This document shows positions 8,722 through 17,879 of a stretch of 64,000 nucleotides of DNA, one piece after another. Each line of letters opens with the position of its first letter. The first letter of the stretch is position 1. This stretch comes from JALZCH01 sp036387315. Lineage in GTDB: Bacteria > Acidobacteriota > Blastocatellia > Pyrinomonadales > Pyrinomonadaceae. The notes beneath the pieces are model-generated. The model saw only the letters and a program-made list of their open reading frames with translations. It ran no database searches and was not told the origin of the DNA. Position numbers and translations under genes: made by a program. Where the stretch lies: the NCBI GenBank assembly GCA_036387315.1, contig DASVTY010000099.1, positions 3,708 through 67,707 on the forward strand, given 5' to 3'.

Positions 8722-9765
8722 ATGATTTACCGAAATTTCCCAACCACTAACAATCGCTTAAACGTCGTTTCCATCGGCGGCGGAACAGGTTTGGCAACTC
8801 TCTTGAGCGGCTTAAAACATTTTGTCGGAGATTCTCACGACGATTTTCCTGAGATTCACTCGCTGTCGGCAATCGTCGCCGTGACGGACGACGGCGGAAG
8901 CTCCGGGCGTCTGCGCGACGAATTACAAATGTTGCCGCCGGGCGACGTTCGCAACTGTATGGTCGCGCTGTCGGAAGATTCGACGCTGCTTTCCAGACTT
9001 TTCAAATATCGTTTTCGAGGCGAAGGCGAGCTTGGCGGACACAGTTTCGGCAATCTTTTTCTTGCCGCTTTAACCGAAATTTCGGGCGGCGATTTTGCCG
9101 AAGCCGTCCGCCACGCTTCCGAAGTTCTGGCAATCAAAGGCGAGATTTTTCCCGCCACCGATTGCGACGTGCGGCTCGTGGCGGAAATGGTTGACGGCTC
9201 GCTGGTGCGCGGCGAATCGAGCATTACTGCGGCAAATTCAATCGTCAAAAATATGTGGCTCGAACCCGAACGCTGCTCGCCGCTGCCGGAAGCGCTCGAA
9301 GCAATCGCGTCGGCTGATGTGATTACACTCGGACCCGGTTCGCTTTTTACGAGCCTGCTGCCGCCGCTGCTGGTTGAAGGAATGGCGGAAGCAATTGCCG
9401 TTTCGAGCGCGACGAAAATTTTTATTTGCAATTTAATGACTCAGCCGGGCGAAACCGACAATTTTACTTCGGCGCAGCACCTTGAAAAAGTCAAAGAATA
9501 TGCTCCGATAATTGATTTTGATTACGTCGTGGTTAATAACCGCGAGATTTCCGCAGAACAAACCGCCGCTTACGCCGCCGAAGGCGCGCATCAAATCGGG
9601 CTGGGCGATTCGCTTTCGCCCGTTTTGCGCGGGCGTTCGGTCGAATTGATTCGCGCCGATTTATTGGACGCAGGTGAAAAAGTGCGTCACAATCCTGAAA
9701 AGCTGGCGCAAGTTGTCTTAGATTGTGCCGTAAAAGCACAGTTTGAACAGCTTGCGGCATTTTAA
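8722..9765 (+). CDS. yvcK: YvcK/GlmR family UDP-sugar-binding regulator (CofD-like fold)
   Basis: 347 residues from ATG at 8722; a TTG at 8686 would add 12 unconserved residues. The N-terminal glycine-rich loop GGGTGLATLLSGLK and the TDDGGSSGRLRDE motif are diagnostic of the YvcK family. L-G-P-G-S-L-F-T-S-L-L-P and a V-V-N-N segment follow. In Bacillus subtilis YvcK (GlmR) binds UDP-GlcNAc and stimulates GlmS, adjusting carbon flow to the cell wall. The next two genes here are glmU (20 nt downstream) and glmS, which supports that role. Cytoplasmic. It is unlikely to be CofD itself because no F420 genes are adjacent. Confidence 0.88.
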   Translation: MIYRNFPTTNNRLNVVSIGGGTGLATLLSGLKHFVGDSHDDFPEIHSLSAIVAVTDDGGSSGRLRDELQMLPPGDVRNCMVALSEDSTLLSRLFKYRFRGEGELGGHSFGNLFLAALTEISGGDFAEAVRHASEVLAIKGEIFPATDCDVRLVAEMVDGSLVRGESSITAANSIVKNMWLEPERCSPLPEALEAIASADVITLGPGSLFTSLLPPLLVEGMAEAIAVSSATKIFICNLMTQPGETDNFTSAQHLEKVKEYAPIIDFDYVVVNNREISAEQTAAYAAEGAHQIGLGDSLSPVLRGRSVELIRADLLDAGEKVRHNPEKLAQVVLDCAVKAQFEQLAAF

Positions 9766-9785
9766 TTTTCACCAAGAACGAGCAA

Positions 9786-11222
9786 ATGGAAGGTTCAACA
9801 CAAGAAACGTCGCAGCCGCAGTTAGACATTCTCATTCTCGCCGCCGGATTGGGAACGAGAATGAAATCGGAAACGGCGAAGGTTTTACACAAATTGGGCG
9901 GCAGACCCGTAATAGCGCACGTTGTTCGCACGGCGGCTGCGCTCGATCCGCGCAAAATAGTCGTCGTCGTCGGACATCAGGCAGAAGCCGTTGAGCAATC
10001 GGTCAAAACCGAGATCAACGACGACCGCGTTTCTTTTGCTCTACAGGAGGAGCAGCTCGGAACCGGACACGCTGTTTTGTCCGCCCGCCGGTTTTTTGAA
10101 AATGAAAATTCGACGCTGCTGATTTTATCGGGCGACGTGCCGATGATTCGAGTCGAAACGCTCGCCAAGCTCGTCCAGCAGCATCGAACGCATCGCGGAC
10201 GCGGCGCGGCTTGCACGATTTTAACTGTTAAGCTCGACGAACCTGCGGGTTACGGGCGTGTTGTGCGCGATCAATTCGGGCTTTTCCAAAAAATTGTCGA
10301 ACAAAAAGATGCTTCGGAAGAAGAAAGAAAAATACGGGAAATCAACTCGGGAATTTATTGTTTTAATTCTCGCTTGCTTTTCGATTCTCTCGCCAAAGTG
10401 CGAAACGACAATAAACAAAACGAATATTATTTAACAGACGCGCCGCTAATTTTATCCGAAGCGGGCGAGCCTGTTTCGCTTTATCTGCACAATGATTTCC
10501 GCGAAGTTTCGGGCATCAACAACCGCGAAGAGCTTGCCGAAATGGAAAAAATCCTGCGCCGCCGAATTAATTCTCGTTTAATGCGCGATTACGGCGTGAC
10601 TTTGATTGACCCGAAACACACCTACGTTTCCGAAGATGCGGAAATAGGGCGCGACACCATAATTCATCCGAACGTCACAATCGAAGGCAAAACGCACATC
10701 GGCGATGGCTGCGAGATTCGTTCAGGCTCGCGCCTGACAAACGCTTACGTCGGAAAATCGGTCACGATTTTGGAAAACTGCGTCATTGACACTTCTTCAA
10801 TCGGCGAAAACTGCACCATCGGACCGTTCGCGCACATTCGCAACAACGCGCAAATCGAACAGGACGCAAAAATCGGCAATTTCGTCGAAGTCAAAAAATC
10901 AATCGTCGGCAGAAAAACCAAAGCGAGCCATTTAACTTATCTCGGCGACGCTCAAATCGGTGAAAACACCAACATCGGCGCGGGAACAATCACCTGCAAT
11001 TACGATGGCAAAAACAAAAATCGAACGACAATCGGCTCAAACGTCAAAATCGGTTCGGATACAATGCTCGTCGCGCCCATTAATGTCGGCGACGGCGCTG
11101 TAACCGGCGCCGGTTCGGTCGTCACAAAAGACATCCCGCCAAACAAACTGGCGGTCGGCGCACCCGCGCGAGTCATCAAATCTCTAGACATTGAAGAAGA
11201 AAAGAAAGAAACCGGAGCGTGA
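9786..11222 (+). CDS. glmU: Bifunctional GlmU (GlcNAc-1-P uridyltransferase / GlcN-1-P acetyltransferase)
   Basis: 478 residues, the normal length. The N-terminal nucleotidyltransferase domain (about 10-235) has the L-A-A-G-x-G-T-R-M signature and E-Q-L-G-T-G-H-A for uracil binding. From about residue 260 the left-handed beta-helix shows hexapeptide repeats (I-G-x-x-T-x). The acetyltransferase segment includes KKSIVGRKTKASHLTYLGDA and C-N-Y-D-G-K-N-K. It makes UDP-GlcNAc for peptidoglycan and lipopolysaccharide. It sits between yvcK and glmS on the same strand, so the gene order itself links precursor sensing, hexosamine synthesis and activation. Confidence 0.95.
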   Translation: MEGSTQETSQPQLDILILAAGLGTRMKSETAKVLHKLGGRPVIAHVVRTAAALDPRKIVVVVGHQAEAVEQSVKTEINDDRVSFALQEEQLGTGHAVLSARRFFENENSTLLILSGDVPMIRVETLAKLVQQHRTHRGRGAACTILTVKLDEPAGYGRVVRDQFGLFQKIVEQKDASEEERKIREINSGIYCFNSRLLFDSLAKVRNDNKQNEYYLTDAPLILSEAGEPVSLYLHNDFREVSGINNREELAEMEKILRRRINSRLMRDYGVTLIDPKHTYVSEDAEIGRDTIIHPNVTIEGKTHIGDGCEIRSGSRLTNAYVGKSVTILENCVIDTSSIGENCTIGPFAHIRNNAQIEQDAKIGNFVEVKKSIVGRKTKASHLTYLGDAQIGENTNIGAGTITCNYDGKNKNRTTIGSNVKIGSDTMLVAPINVGDGAVTGAGSVVTKDIPPNKLAVGAPARVIKSLDIEEEKKETGA

Positions 11223-11228
11223 TTTGAT

Positions 11229-11266
11229 AAGGATTTTTCATCCTTCATCCTTCATCCTTCATCCTT
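11229..11266. repeat. Four tandem CATCCTT heptamers in the glmS leader
   Basis: Exactly four copies of CATCCTT occupy 11239-11266. An AAGGAT at 11229-11234 is complementary to the ATCCTT inside each unit, so a stem can form with any of them. The tract fills most of the 50-nt glmU-glmS gap and ends 6 nt before the glmS ATG, where no ribosome site is visible. The only Shine-Dalgarno-like AAGGA is about 40 nt upstream, in the complementary segment. Confidence 0.85.
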
Positions 11267-11272
11267 TACCAA

Positions 11273-13135
11273 ATGTGCGGAATAGTTGGTTACGTTGGAA
11301 ATAAACAAGTCGTGCCGGTCATTATTGACGGGCTGCGAAAGCTGGAATATCGCGGTTACGATTCGGCTGGAATCGCTGTCGTTGACGACCATCACAAATT
11401 GGAGATTCGCCGCGCCGAAGGCAAATTGCGCAATCTCGAAGAATGTATCAGGCTCAGTCCTTTGGACGGCAACTACGGCATCGGTCACACGCGCTGGGCG
11501 ACGCACGGACGCCCGACCGAAGAAAACGCGCACCCGCACCGCGACTGCACCGGGCGCATTGTCGTCGTGCATAACGGAATTATCGAAAATTATTCGCAGT
11601 TAAAAGATCGCCTGCGCGCCTCTGACCATCGTTTCGTGACCGAAACCGACACCGAAGTCGTCGCGCATTTAATCGAAGAAAAACTGCGCGAAGGCGCACA
11701 AAATCTCGAACTTGCGGTTCGTCAAACCGTCAAAGAACTGCGCGGAATTTTCGCGCTTTCGATTATCTCTTCTGACGAACCCGACACGATTATCGCCGTC
11801 CGCGAAGGTCCGCCGGTTGTTATCGGTTTAGGCGACGGCGAATTTTTCGTCGCTTCGGATGTTCCGCCGATTCTGCAACACACGCGCGACGTTTTCTTTT
11901 TGGGAGATCGCGAAATTGCCGTTTTAACTCGTGATTCTGTTCGCGTCACCGATTTTGACGGAAACATTGTCGAACCCGTACAGCAGCGAATCACCTGGGA
12001 CCCGATTGCGGCTGAAAAAGGCGGCTTCAAGCATTTTATGCTCAAGGAAATCTACGAGCAGCCGCGCGCCGTCCGCGACACCGTGCAAGGCAGAATTTCT
12101 TTGGACACGGGCAAGGTTTATCTCGATCCGATGCAGATTACGGACGAAGATTTTCGACAGGTTACTTCAATCAAAATCGCCGCCTGCGGCACTTCTTGGC
12201 ACGCCGGACTTGCCGGAAAATATATGATTGAACAGCTTGCGCGCGTTCCCGTCGAAGTTGATTACGCTTCGGAATTTCGCTATCGCTCGCCCGTTCTGTA
12301 CGAAAACACTTTGCTAATCGTTATTTCGCAATCCGGGGAAACCGCCGATACGATTGCAGCTTTGCGAGAAGCCAAACAGCAAGGCTGTAAAATTCTGGCA
12401 ATTTGCAACGTGCAAGGCTCGATGATTACGCGCGAATCTGACGGCACAATTCTGACGCACGCCGGACCGGAAATCGGTGTCGCTTCGACGAAAGCATTCA
12501 CTTCGCAAATGGTCGCGCTTTATTTGTTCGCGCTTTATCTCGGACAACTGCGCGGCAAGCTTGATGGCGAAAAAGCGAAATATCACGCGCAGCAATTGGC
12601 TGAACTGCCCGTCAAAATCGAAAATCTCTTAAACGATTCAGACGACATCGAAGAATTATCAAAAGAATTTTTCCGCTGCACCGATTTTCTTTATCTGGGA
12701 CGCGGAATTAATTTTCCGGTCGCGCTCGAAGGCGCTTTGAAATTAAAAGAAATCTCTTACATTCACGCCGAAGGCTATCCGGCGGGTGAAATGAAACACG
12801 GTCCGAACGCGCTGATTGACGAACGCCTGCCGGTCGTCATCGTCAATCCGCGCGAAACCGGCAACGCACAGAGCGAGCTGCGTTATGAAAAAACGCATTC
12901 AAACATTGTCGAAGTCAAAGCGAGAGACGGAATCGTGATTTCGATTTTAACCGAAGGCGATGAAATGTCTTCAAAAGTTTCGGATCACGTCGTTTCGATA
13001 CCCGAAGCGTCGGATTTGCTGATGCCGATTTTGGCGGTTGTTCCGTTGCAGCTTCTCTCATATCACATTGCAGTCAGGCGCGGCTGCGATGTTGACCAGC
13101 CGCGAAATCTGGCAAAATCAGTGACGGTTGAGTAA
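11273..13135 (+). CDS. glmS: Glucosamine-fructose-6-phosphate aminotransferase (isomerizing)
   Basis: 620 residues, normal length. It starts MCGIVGYVG; after Met removal Cys2 is the N-terminal nucleophile of the glutaminase domain. H-T-R-W-A-T-H-G and H-N-G-I-I-E-N are glutaminase motifs. Two SIS domains follow (C-G-T-S-W-H, S-Q-S-G-E-T-A-D-T, S-T-K-A-F-T-S-Q), and the C-terminus ends in the catalytic tail D-x-P-R-N-L-A-K-S-V-T-V-E. It makes glucosamine-6-P from fructose-6-P and glutamine, committing carbon to UDP-GlcNAc. No glmS ribozyme was recognised in the short leader; a heptamer repeat is there instead. Confidence 0.96.
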   Translation: MCGIVGYVGNKQVVPVIIDGLRKLEYRGYDSAGIAVVDDHHKLEIRRAEGKLRNLEECIRLSPLDGNYGIGHTRWATHGRPTEENAHPHRDCTGRIVVVHNGIIENYSQLKDRLRASDHRFVTETDTEVVAHLIEEKLREGAQNLELAVRQTVKELRGIFALSIISSDEPDTIIAVREGPPVVIGLGDGEFFVASDVPPILQHTRDVFFLGDREIAVLTRDSVRVTDFDGNIVEPVQQRITWDPIAAEKGGFKHFMLKEIYEQPRAVRDTVQGRISLDTGKVYLDPMQITDEDFRQVTSIKIAACGTSWHAGLAGKYMIEQLARVPVEVDYASEFRYRSPVLYENTLLIVISQSGETADTIAALREAKQQGCKILAICNVQGSMITRESDGTILTHAGPEIGVASTKAFTSQMVALYLFALYLGQLRGKLDGEKAKYHAQQLAELPVKIENLLNDSDDIEELSKEFFRCTDFLYLGRGINFPVALEGALKLKEISYIHAEGYPAGEMKHGPNALIDERLPVVIVNPRETGNAQSELRYEKTHSNIVEVKARDGIVISILTEGDEMSSKVSDHVVSIPEASDLLMPILAVVPLQLLSYHIAVRRGCDVDQPRNLAKSVTVE

Positions 13136-13140
13136 TTTTA

Positions 13141-13178
13141 CAAAATAAAAAGGCGCAGTTGAGCGCCTTTTTATTTTG
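13141..13178. terminator. Bidirectional rho-independent terminator between glmS and the flavoprotein gene
   Basis: Perfect 16-nt arms (13141-13156, 13163-13178) with loop AGTTGA, core GGCGC/GCGCC and A/T runs on both sides. It lies between convergent genes and serves both. Confidence 0.9.
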
Positions 13179-13202
13179 AGATTATGCAGTCTTTTTTGCT
13201 TT

Positions 13203-14726
13203 TTAACTTGAATATTCGACTCGCGTCGGAACGGCTCGGAGTCCGCTCGCTGAAGACTGGTCACCCGCATTTCCTTCTTCGTGATATTCGGCATCTTGAT
13301 TAACCTGCCACACATCGTAAAGCCGTTTTTCCGCTAAAATATTTTCCGCGCACAGCATCGCCGTCATCATTGCGTGATCCTGGTTGTTATATTTATGCAT
13401 CCCGTTGCGACCGACGACGTGCATTGTCGGAAAGTTTGTTTCAATTTCGGTTTTAAGAGTCTCGACGTGCGTCGCATATTCGTCGTCGTAAATCGGATAG
13501 GCTTTCGGCTGCCGGACGACGCAGCCGTCCACGACATCGCCCGCTTTGACCAAACCGATCTTTTCGATTTCGGTTTTGGCTAATTCAATCAGATTTTCAT
13601 CCGTAGAAGTCCATAATCCGTCGCCTTCAAAACAAAAATATTCCAGACCGTAGCAGCACATTTCCGGGTCGGGAACCATTTCAGGCGACCAGGATTTGAA
13701 GTTCTGAATTCTGCCGACTTTAACTTTCGGGTCGTGAATATAAATCCAGTTATCGGAAAATTGCTCGCGGTCTTTGACGATGAGCGCGACGGTTATAAAA
13801 TCACGATATTTTAAAGAATTGGCGGCATTTATTGCCGAATCCGAAAGTTTTGGCGCGAGCGACAAACCCAATTGTCTCATCGGAGCCGAGGAAACGACGT
13901 GTTCGGCTTGAATTTGGCTTTCTTCCCCGTTTGCATCCCGAACCTTGATCGCCCAGAGATTGCGGTTTTCGTCCCAATCACAGCCGACGACTCTGCGTCC
14001 CATCAAAACGTTTCCGCCCATTTCCTTTATTTTCTCGGCGCAGGCTTCCCACATCATTCCCGGTCCGAGTCGCGGGTAACGGAAAGTGTCAATTAATGTT
14101 TTGATAACTTCCTTGCGGTTTTTCGGCTTTCTTTTCGGCAGGAGAGCGTTTTTGACGGCTGAAGCCAGCGAAAGACCTTTGATTCGCTGCGCCGCCCAAT
14201 CTGCTGAAATATCTTTGCAGTTCATTCCCCAGACTTTTTCCGTATAAGTTTTGAAAAAGATCGAAAACAGCCGTTTTCCGAATTTATTGCTCACCCAATC
14301 TTCAAAATTTTTCGGGTTATCAACCGGCGCAGCCTGAGCTTTAAAGTAAGAAAGCAGGCAAGCCGTAGATTCAAACACGCCGAGCTTGAACAACGCTTCA
14401 AACGCTTTGAGCGGATAGGAAAAGAATTTGCCGCGATAGAAAATGCGCGAAGAACGCGGTCGGTCGAGCATATCGTGAGGAAGAATTTCCGTCCAAAAAT
14501 CCTCGACTTCTTTCGATTTTGAGAAAAAGCGGTGACCGCCAATGTCGAAGCGGAAATCTTTATATTTAACGGTTCTCGAAATGCCGCCCACGTATTCGGG
14601 ATCGGCTTCAAAAACAGTTACATCAATCTCTTTATCTTTTTTGAGCAGAGTATAAGCTGCCGTTAGTCCCGCGGGACCGGCTCCAATAATTGCGACCCTT
14701 CGAGGGCGCAGTTCAGTTTTATTCAT
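13203..14726 (-). CDS. FAD-dependent oxidoreductase, UDP-galactopyranose-mutase / protoporphyrinogen-oxidase-like
   Basis: 507 residues from ATG at 14726; the longer reading starts at a TTG at 14750. The Rossmann dinucleotide motif V-A-I-I-G-A-G-P-A-G-L-T-A-A-Y is at the N-terminus, followed by G-G-I-S-R and F-D-I-G-G-H-R-F-F, as in amine-oxidase-like flavoproteins tied to polysaccharide loci. The C-terminal G-R-N-G-M-H-K-Y-N-N-Q-D-H is the second FAD contact. Its neighbours are a DUF2142 membrane protein and a GT-C-like protein, so a role in envelope or exopolysaccharide sugar modification is likelier than haem synthesis. The substrate is not determined. The last 30 residues are low-complexity and unconserved. 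Confidence 0.75.
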   Translation of the reverse strand: MNKTELRPRRVAIIGAGPAGLTAAYTLLKKDKEIDVTVFEADPEYVGGISRTVKYKDFRFDIGGHRFFSKSKEVEDFWTEILPHDMLDRPRSSRIFYRGKFFSYPLKAFEALFKLGVFESTACLLSYFKAQAAPVDNPKNFEDWVSNKFGKRLFSIFFKTYTEKVWGMNCKDISADWAAQRIKGLSLASAVKNALLPKRKPKNRKEVIKTLIDTFRYPRLGPGMMWEACAEKIKEMGGNVLMGRRVVGCDWDENRNLWAIKVRDANGEESQIQAEHVVSSAPMRQLGLSLAPKLSDSAINAANSLKYRDFITVALIVKDREQFSDNWIYIHDPKVKVGRIQNFKSWSPEMVPDPEMCCYGLEYFCFEGDGLWTSTDENLIELAKTEIEKIGLVKAGDVVDGCVVRQPKAYPIYDDEYATHVETLKTEIETNFPTMHVVGRNGMHKYNNQDHAMMTAMLCAENILAEKRLYDVWQVNQDAEYHEEGNAGDQSSASGLRAVPTRVEYSS

Positions 14727-14817
14727 TCGTATATAATTCTCAGATGCCAATTTTTTCGTTGATTTAAAAAGGTAATTGAATATTTTATCGGTTAATAATT
14801 ACTTTTACCGTAGTCTT

Positions 14818-16218
14818 TCAAACATAATACCGCCAAATTACACTATTTGCCGTAATTAACAACGAAACGACAACCGTTAGATAAACAATTTTGTGCGCGT
14901 AATCGTCAAAAAGATTCCATTCTACTTTCTTGTTATAAAAAAGCAAGAAAAAGAGCGGTGCAATCGGTATAAAATATCTGCCTTGAATGCCTTCGATGCC
15001 GCTTCCGCGAATCGGCGACCACGTCATATACAACAGCGTAGCGACGATAAACGCCGTGCCGATAAATATCACCGAGAAAATCGCTTTGCTCCAACGCGGC
15101 AAAACGTAATTGGAATCTTTATCAAGCAGCGCAAACGCAACCAGAACGGCGAATACGACGACCGGAAGAAAATCGGGAACGTATAAATCCCACCAGGTTA
15201 ATTGCCCGGAAAACGATTTAAAATAAAACCAGAAATGAAAAGTATATTCTCTAATCACCATCCAGACGAAATAAAACGGCGCGCTCATAATAAAGCGCAA
15301 CTGTTCTTCGGGGCTTATCGGCTGGTCAATTCTGTACGGCAGAAAAATCGGTTTAACAGCCGCCGACCAGACAGCCACGCTGCCGACACAAACCGCTATC
15401 AGCGCGAGAAATGTAATCAAACGGTTTCGGATTGATGTAAATTTCCAACCGGGAATTATCAGAAAAAGCAGCGGAAGCAAAACATAAGCCTGCTTGCTCA
15501 AAACCGCCGGTACAGAAAGAACAAAGATTTTGACAATATCAATGCTTTTTAATTTCCCCTCTTCGCTCAACGCAAGAGATAAAAAATAAGCAATCGTCAG
15601 AAAACAAATGCCGTATGTAAAAGCGTCAGCCGAGGCGGAAGCGACCTGAAAGACGTTTGTCGGCGTCAGGCAAAGCAGGCAAAAAACCCATTTGTGAACC
15701 GGAGTCTTCGCGATTGCCAGATAAGCCAAAATTAAGAAAAAAAGTAAATTAACGATTCTCGCCAGATAAATCAAAACAAGCGGCGAGGCATTAAAAAATT
15801 TTCCGATTAAAATCCCGGCGACCTGCGGGGCGTAAGGAATCGGGTTGTAGATAACCGTATTCGGAAAACGCTCGAAAACTTTATCTTCTTCATTGAGCGG
15901 AAGATAGAGGAATTCGGAAATGAGCCGGGTGTCGAATTTGACCTGCGGTTTCATCTCAATATCGCCGACCAGCTTGCGGTTGACCAGCAGAACGCTTTTC
16001 GGAATCCAGCCGCCGCTCAAATGCTCTCGTTTTTCGCCGATAATTACGCCTTCGGAAATTTGGTAAGCGCGAAAAAAATGATGCGGCTCATCGCCGACCA
16101 GAGCCGGAGGGGTTAAGAATACAAACAACAGCCCGAATATCCCGCCTAAAAGAAGCAGCACATTTTGAGGTTTGCCGAACGGGCGCGCTTTGCCCGGCGT
16201 TTCTTTTTTCGCAATCAT
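14818..16218 (-). CDS. DUF2142 polytopic membrane protein
   Basis: 466 residues with about 10-12 predicted transmembrane segments. The first luminal loop contains G-D-E-P-H-H-F-F-R-A-Y-Q-I-S, the DUF2142 signature with an acidic pair right after TM1. That is the arrangement used by GT-C glycosyltransferases, which take sugars from polyprenyl carriers. Q-G-R-Y-F-I-P near the C-terminus is another conserved motif. It is divergent from the second GT-C-like gene at 16391 and codirectional with the flavoprotein gene. A role in extracytoplasmic glycosylation of an envelope polymer is likely but not shown. Confidence 0.75.
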   Translation of the reverse strand: MIAKKETPGKARPFGKPQNVLLLLGGIFGLLFVFLTPPALVGDEPHHFFRAYQISEGVIIGEKREHLSGGWIPKSVLLVNRKLVGDIEMKPQVKFDTRLISEFLYLPLNEEDKVFERFPNTVIYNPIPYAPQVAGILIGKFFNASPLVLIYLARIVNLLFFLILAYLAIAKTPVHKWVFCLLCLTPTNVFQVASASADAFTYGICFLTIAYFLSLALSEEGKLKSIDIVKIFVLSVPAVLSKQAYVLLPLLFLIIPGWKFTSIRNRLITFLALIAVCVGSVAVWSAAVKPIFLPYRIDQPISPEEQLRFIMSAPFYFVWMVIREYTFHFWFYFKSFSGQLTWWDLYVPDFLPVVVFAVLVAFALLDKDSNYVLPRWSKAIFSVIFIGTAFIVATLLYMTWSPIRGSGIEGIQGRYFIPIAPLFFLLFYNKKVEWNLFDDYAHKIVYLTVVVSLLITANSVIWRYYV

Positions 16219-16390
16219 TTTTGATTAATTAAATAAGCCCGAACCGCACGATCAATTTGTTAGAACGCTCAAATCCTGAAACCTTACACAATCTCCGCGA
16301 ATAATATGCATTTCGGAATCAATCTGTTTTCCCGAAAAGCTCACCTGCAAACTTTCGCGGCGATGAAATGATGCGTATATTGATTACTTT

Positions 16391-17875
16391 ATGCCGATCA
16401 TCAATTCATTTTGGTCTAACTTTTATAAAACCGAAAATCTTAAAAGTAAACTGTGGATATTCATTTTTGCCGCTTACATAATTTTGCTGGCATTCACGGT
16501 TTTTAATCACGAACCGTGGATGGACGAAGCGCAGCCGTGGCTGCACGTTAACGATTTCAGCCTGGCGGAGATTTTAACCAGAAATCTTCGTTACGACGGG
16601 CATCCCGCACTTTGGTATTTGCTGGTGATGATTCCGGCAAAGCTCGGTTTGCCGTATTTTTCGGTTAATGTTTTATCAGCCGTTTTTGCGGCGGCGGGCG
16701 TCTTTTTGTTTTTGCGTTATTCGCCGTTTCCGTTAATAATCAAAGCGCTTTTTCCTTTTACCTATTTCACTTTTTTCCAGTACGGCGTTGTATCGAGAAG
16801 TTATTGTTTAATTCCGTTTTTTTTGTTTCTGATTGCAATTAAATACGAGAAAAGAATTGAGAAGCCGGTTCTTTACGCCCTGCTGCTTTCGCTTTTCGCC
16901 AACGTCAGCGCTCATACATGGCTGGTCGCCTGCGCTCTTTTTGCGATTTATCTTTTCGATCTCGTAAAAGCGCGGAAGCGGCTCGACAGCGCCTTGAAAA
17001 TTCGACACGCCGCCGCTGTTTTGGTTTTCGCGCTGGGAGCAGGTTTTGTTGTTTTAACGCTAATGCCGCCGCCGGATCAGACTTTCGCGCGGGAGAATAA
17101 TTACAGTTTGCTCAATTTCCTGGATTCCAGCAAATTGATGATTTCCGGCTCGCTCGTAATGGATGAAACGAGCAGGTTCATTGACTTACAAATTATCTGT
17201 TCGCTCCTGATTTTAGCCGCAACCTTTTTCTGGCTGCGCCGGAAGAAGTTAACGCTTCTCTACTTGCTTCCGCTGCTCCTAAACCTGATTTTTCTCGCCG
17301 TCAAATACCGCAATTTATGGCACGAAGGCATTTTGTTTTTTCTCTGGATTTTCGTTCTCTGGCTCAGTTTCGCTAAAGACGAAAGCGAGAATCGAACGAT
17401 TTTCGCGCGGGCTGTTCTGGCGATGATTACGATTGTTCTCGCGGTTCAAGTTTATTGGGCGGCTTACGCGACTCGTTATGATTTATTTCAACCTTATTCG
17501 GGCGGCTATGCAACCGCGAAATATATCAAAGAAAATGGTTTGGAGAACAAAAGAATATTCGTCAGCGGATGGAAATCAATCGCAATTTTGCCGTATTTTA
17601 ATGAGAATATTTTTTATAATTTCAACAACGGCTCAAAAGAGCGAATCTGGTTCTGGTCACACGCCAATCAAACGCCGGTTGGCTTCTACCCGCAGCTTGT
17701 TGACACGATTCAAACTGAGAAACCCGATGCGGTAATCATCGCTTCCGATCATCTTGAACCGAACACGAAAATCGAGCTTGAAGGTTATCGCCCGATAGTT
17801 TTTGCAGGAAATATTTGCTGGAAAACGGGAATTTTCGAACCGGATTCATTTTACGTTTTTCGCAAAGCGGATTAA
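16391..17875 (+). CDS. GT-C-fold membrane glycosyltransferase-like protein
   Basis: 494 residues, about 10 hydrophobic segments. After TM1 the loop carries E-P-W-M-D-E-A-Q-P-W-L, and later D-G-H-P-A-L-W-Y, the acidic and aromatic loop motifs of GT-C enzymes. The C-terminal 120 residues are soluble and probably periplasmic. The 172-nt gap to the divergent DUF2142 gene presumably holds both promoters. Convergent with dusB, 4 nt apart. The acceptor and donor are unknown. Confidence 0.65.
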   Translation: MPIINSFWSNFYKTENLKSKLWIFIFAAYIILLAFTVFNHEPWMDEAQPWLHVNDFSLAEILTRNLRYDGHPALWYLLVMIPAKLGLPYFSVNVLSAVFAAAGVFLFLRYSPFPLIIKALFPFTYFTFFQYGVVSRSYCLIPFFLFLIAIKYEKRIEKPVLYALLLSLFANVSAHTWLVACALFAIYLFDLVKARKRLDSALKIRHAAAVLVFALGAGFVVLTLMPPPDQTFARENNYSLLNFLDSSKLMISGSLVMDETSRFIDLQIICSLLILAATFFWLRRKKLTLLYLLPLLLNLIFLAVKYRNLWHEGILFFLWIFVLWLSFAKDESENRTIFARAVLAMITIVLAVQVYWAAYATRYDLFQPYSGGYATAKYIKENGLENKRIFVSGWKSIAILPYFNENIFYNFNNGSKERIWFWSHANQTPVGFYPQLVDTIQTEKPDAVIIASDHLEPNTKIELEGYRPIVFAGNICWKTGIFEPDSFYVFRKAD

Positions 17876-17879
17876 ATTA

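Noticed and set aside
11239..11266. CRISPR-like array
   Set aside because: Units are 7 nt with no spacers; it is a simple tandem repeat.
11223..11272. glmS ribozyme or riboswitch
   Set aside because: The leader is only 50 nt and mostly heptamer repeat; no conserved ribozyme core can fit.
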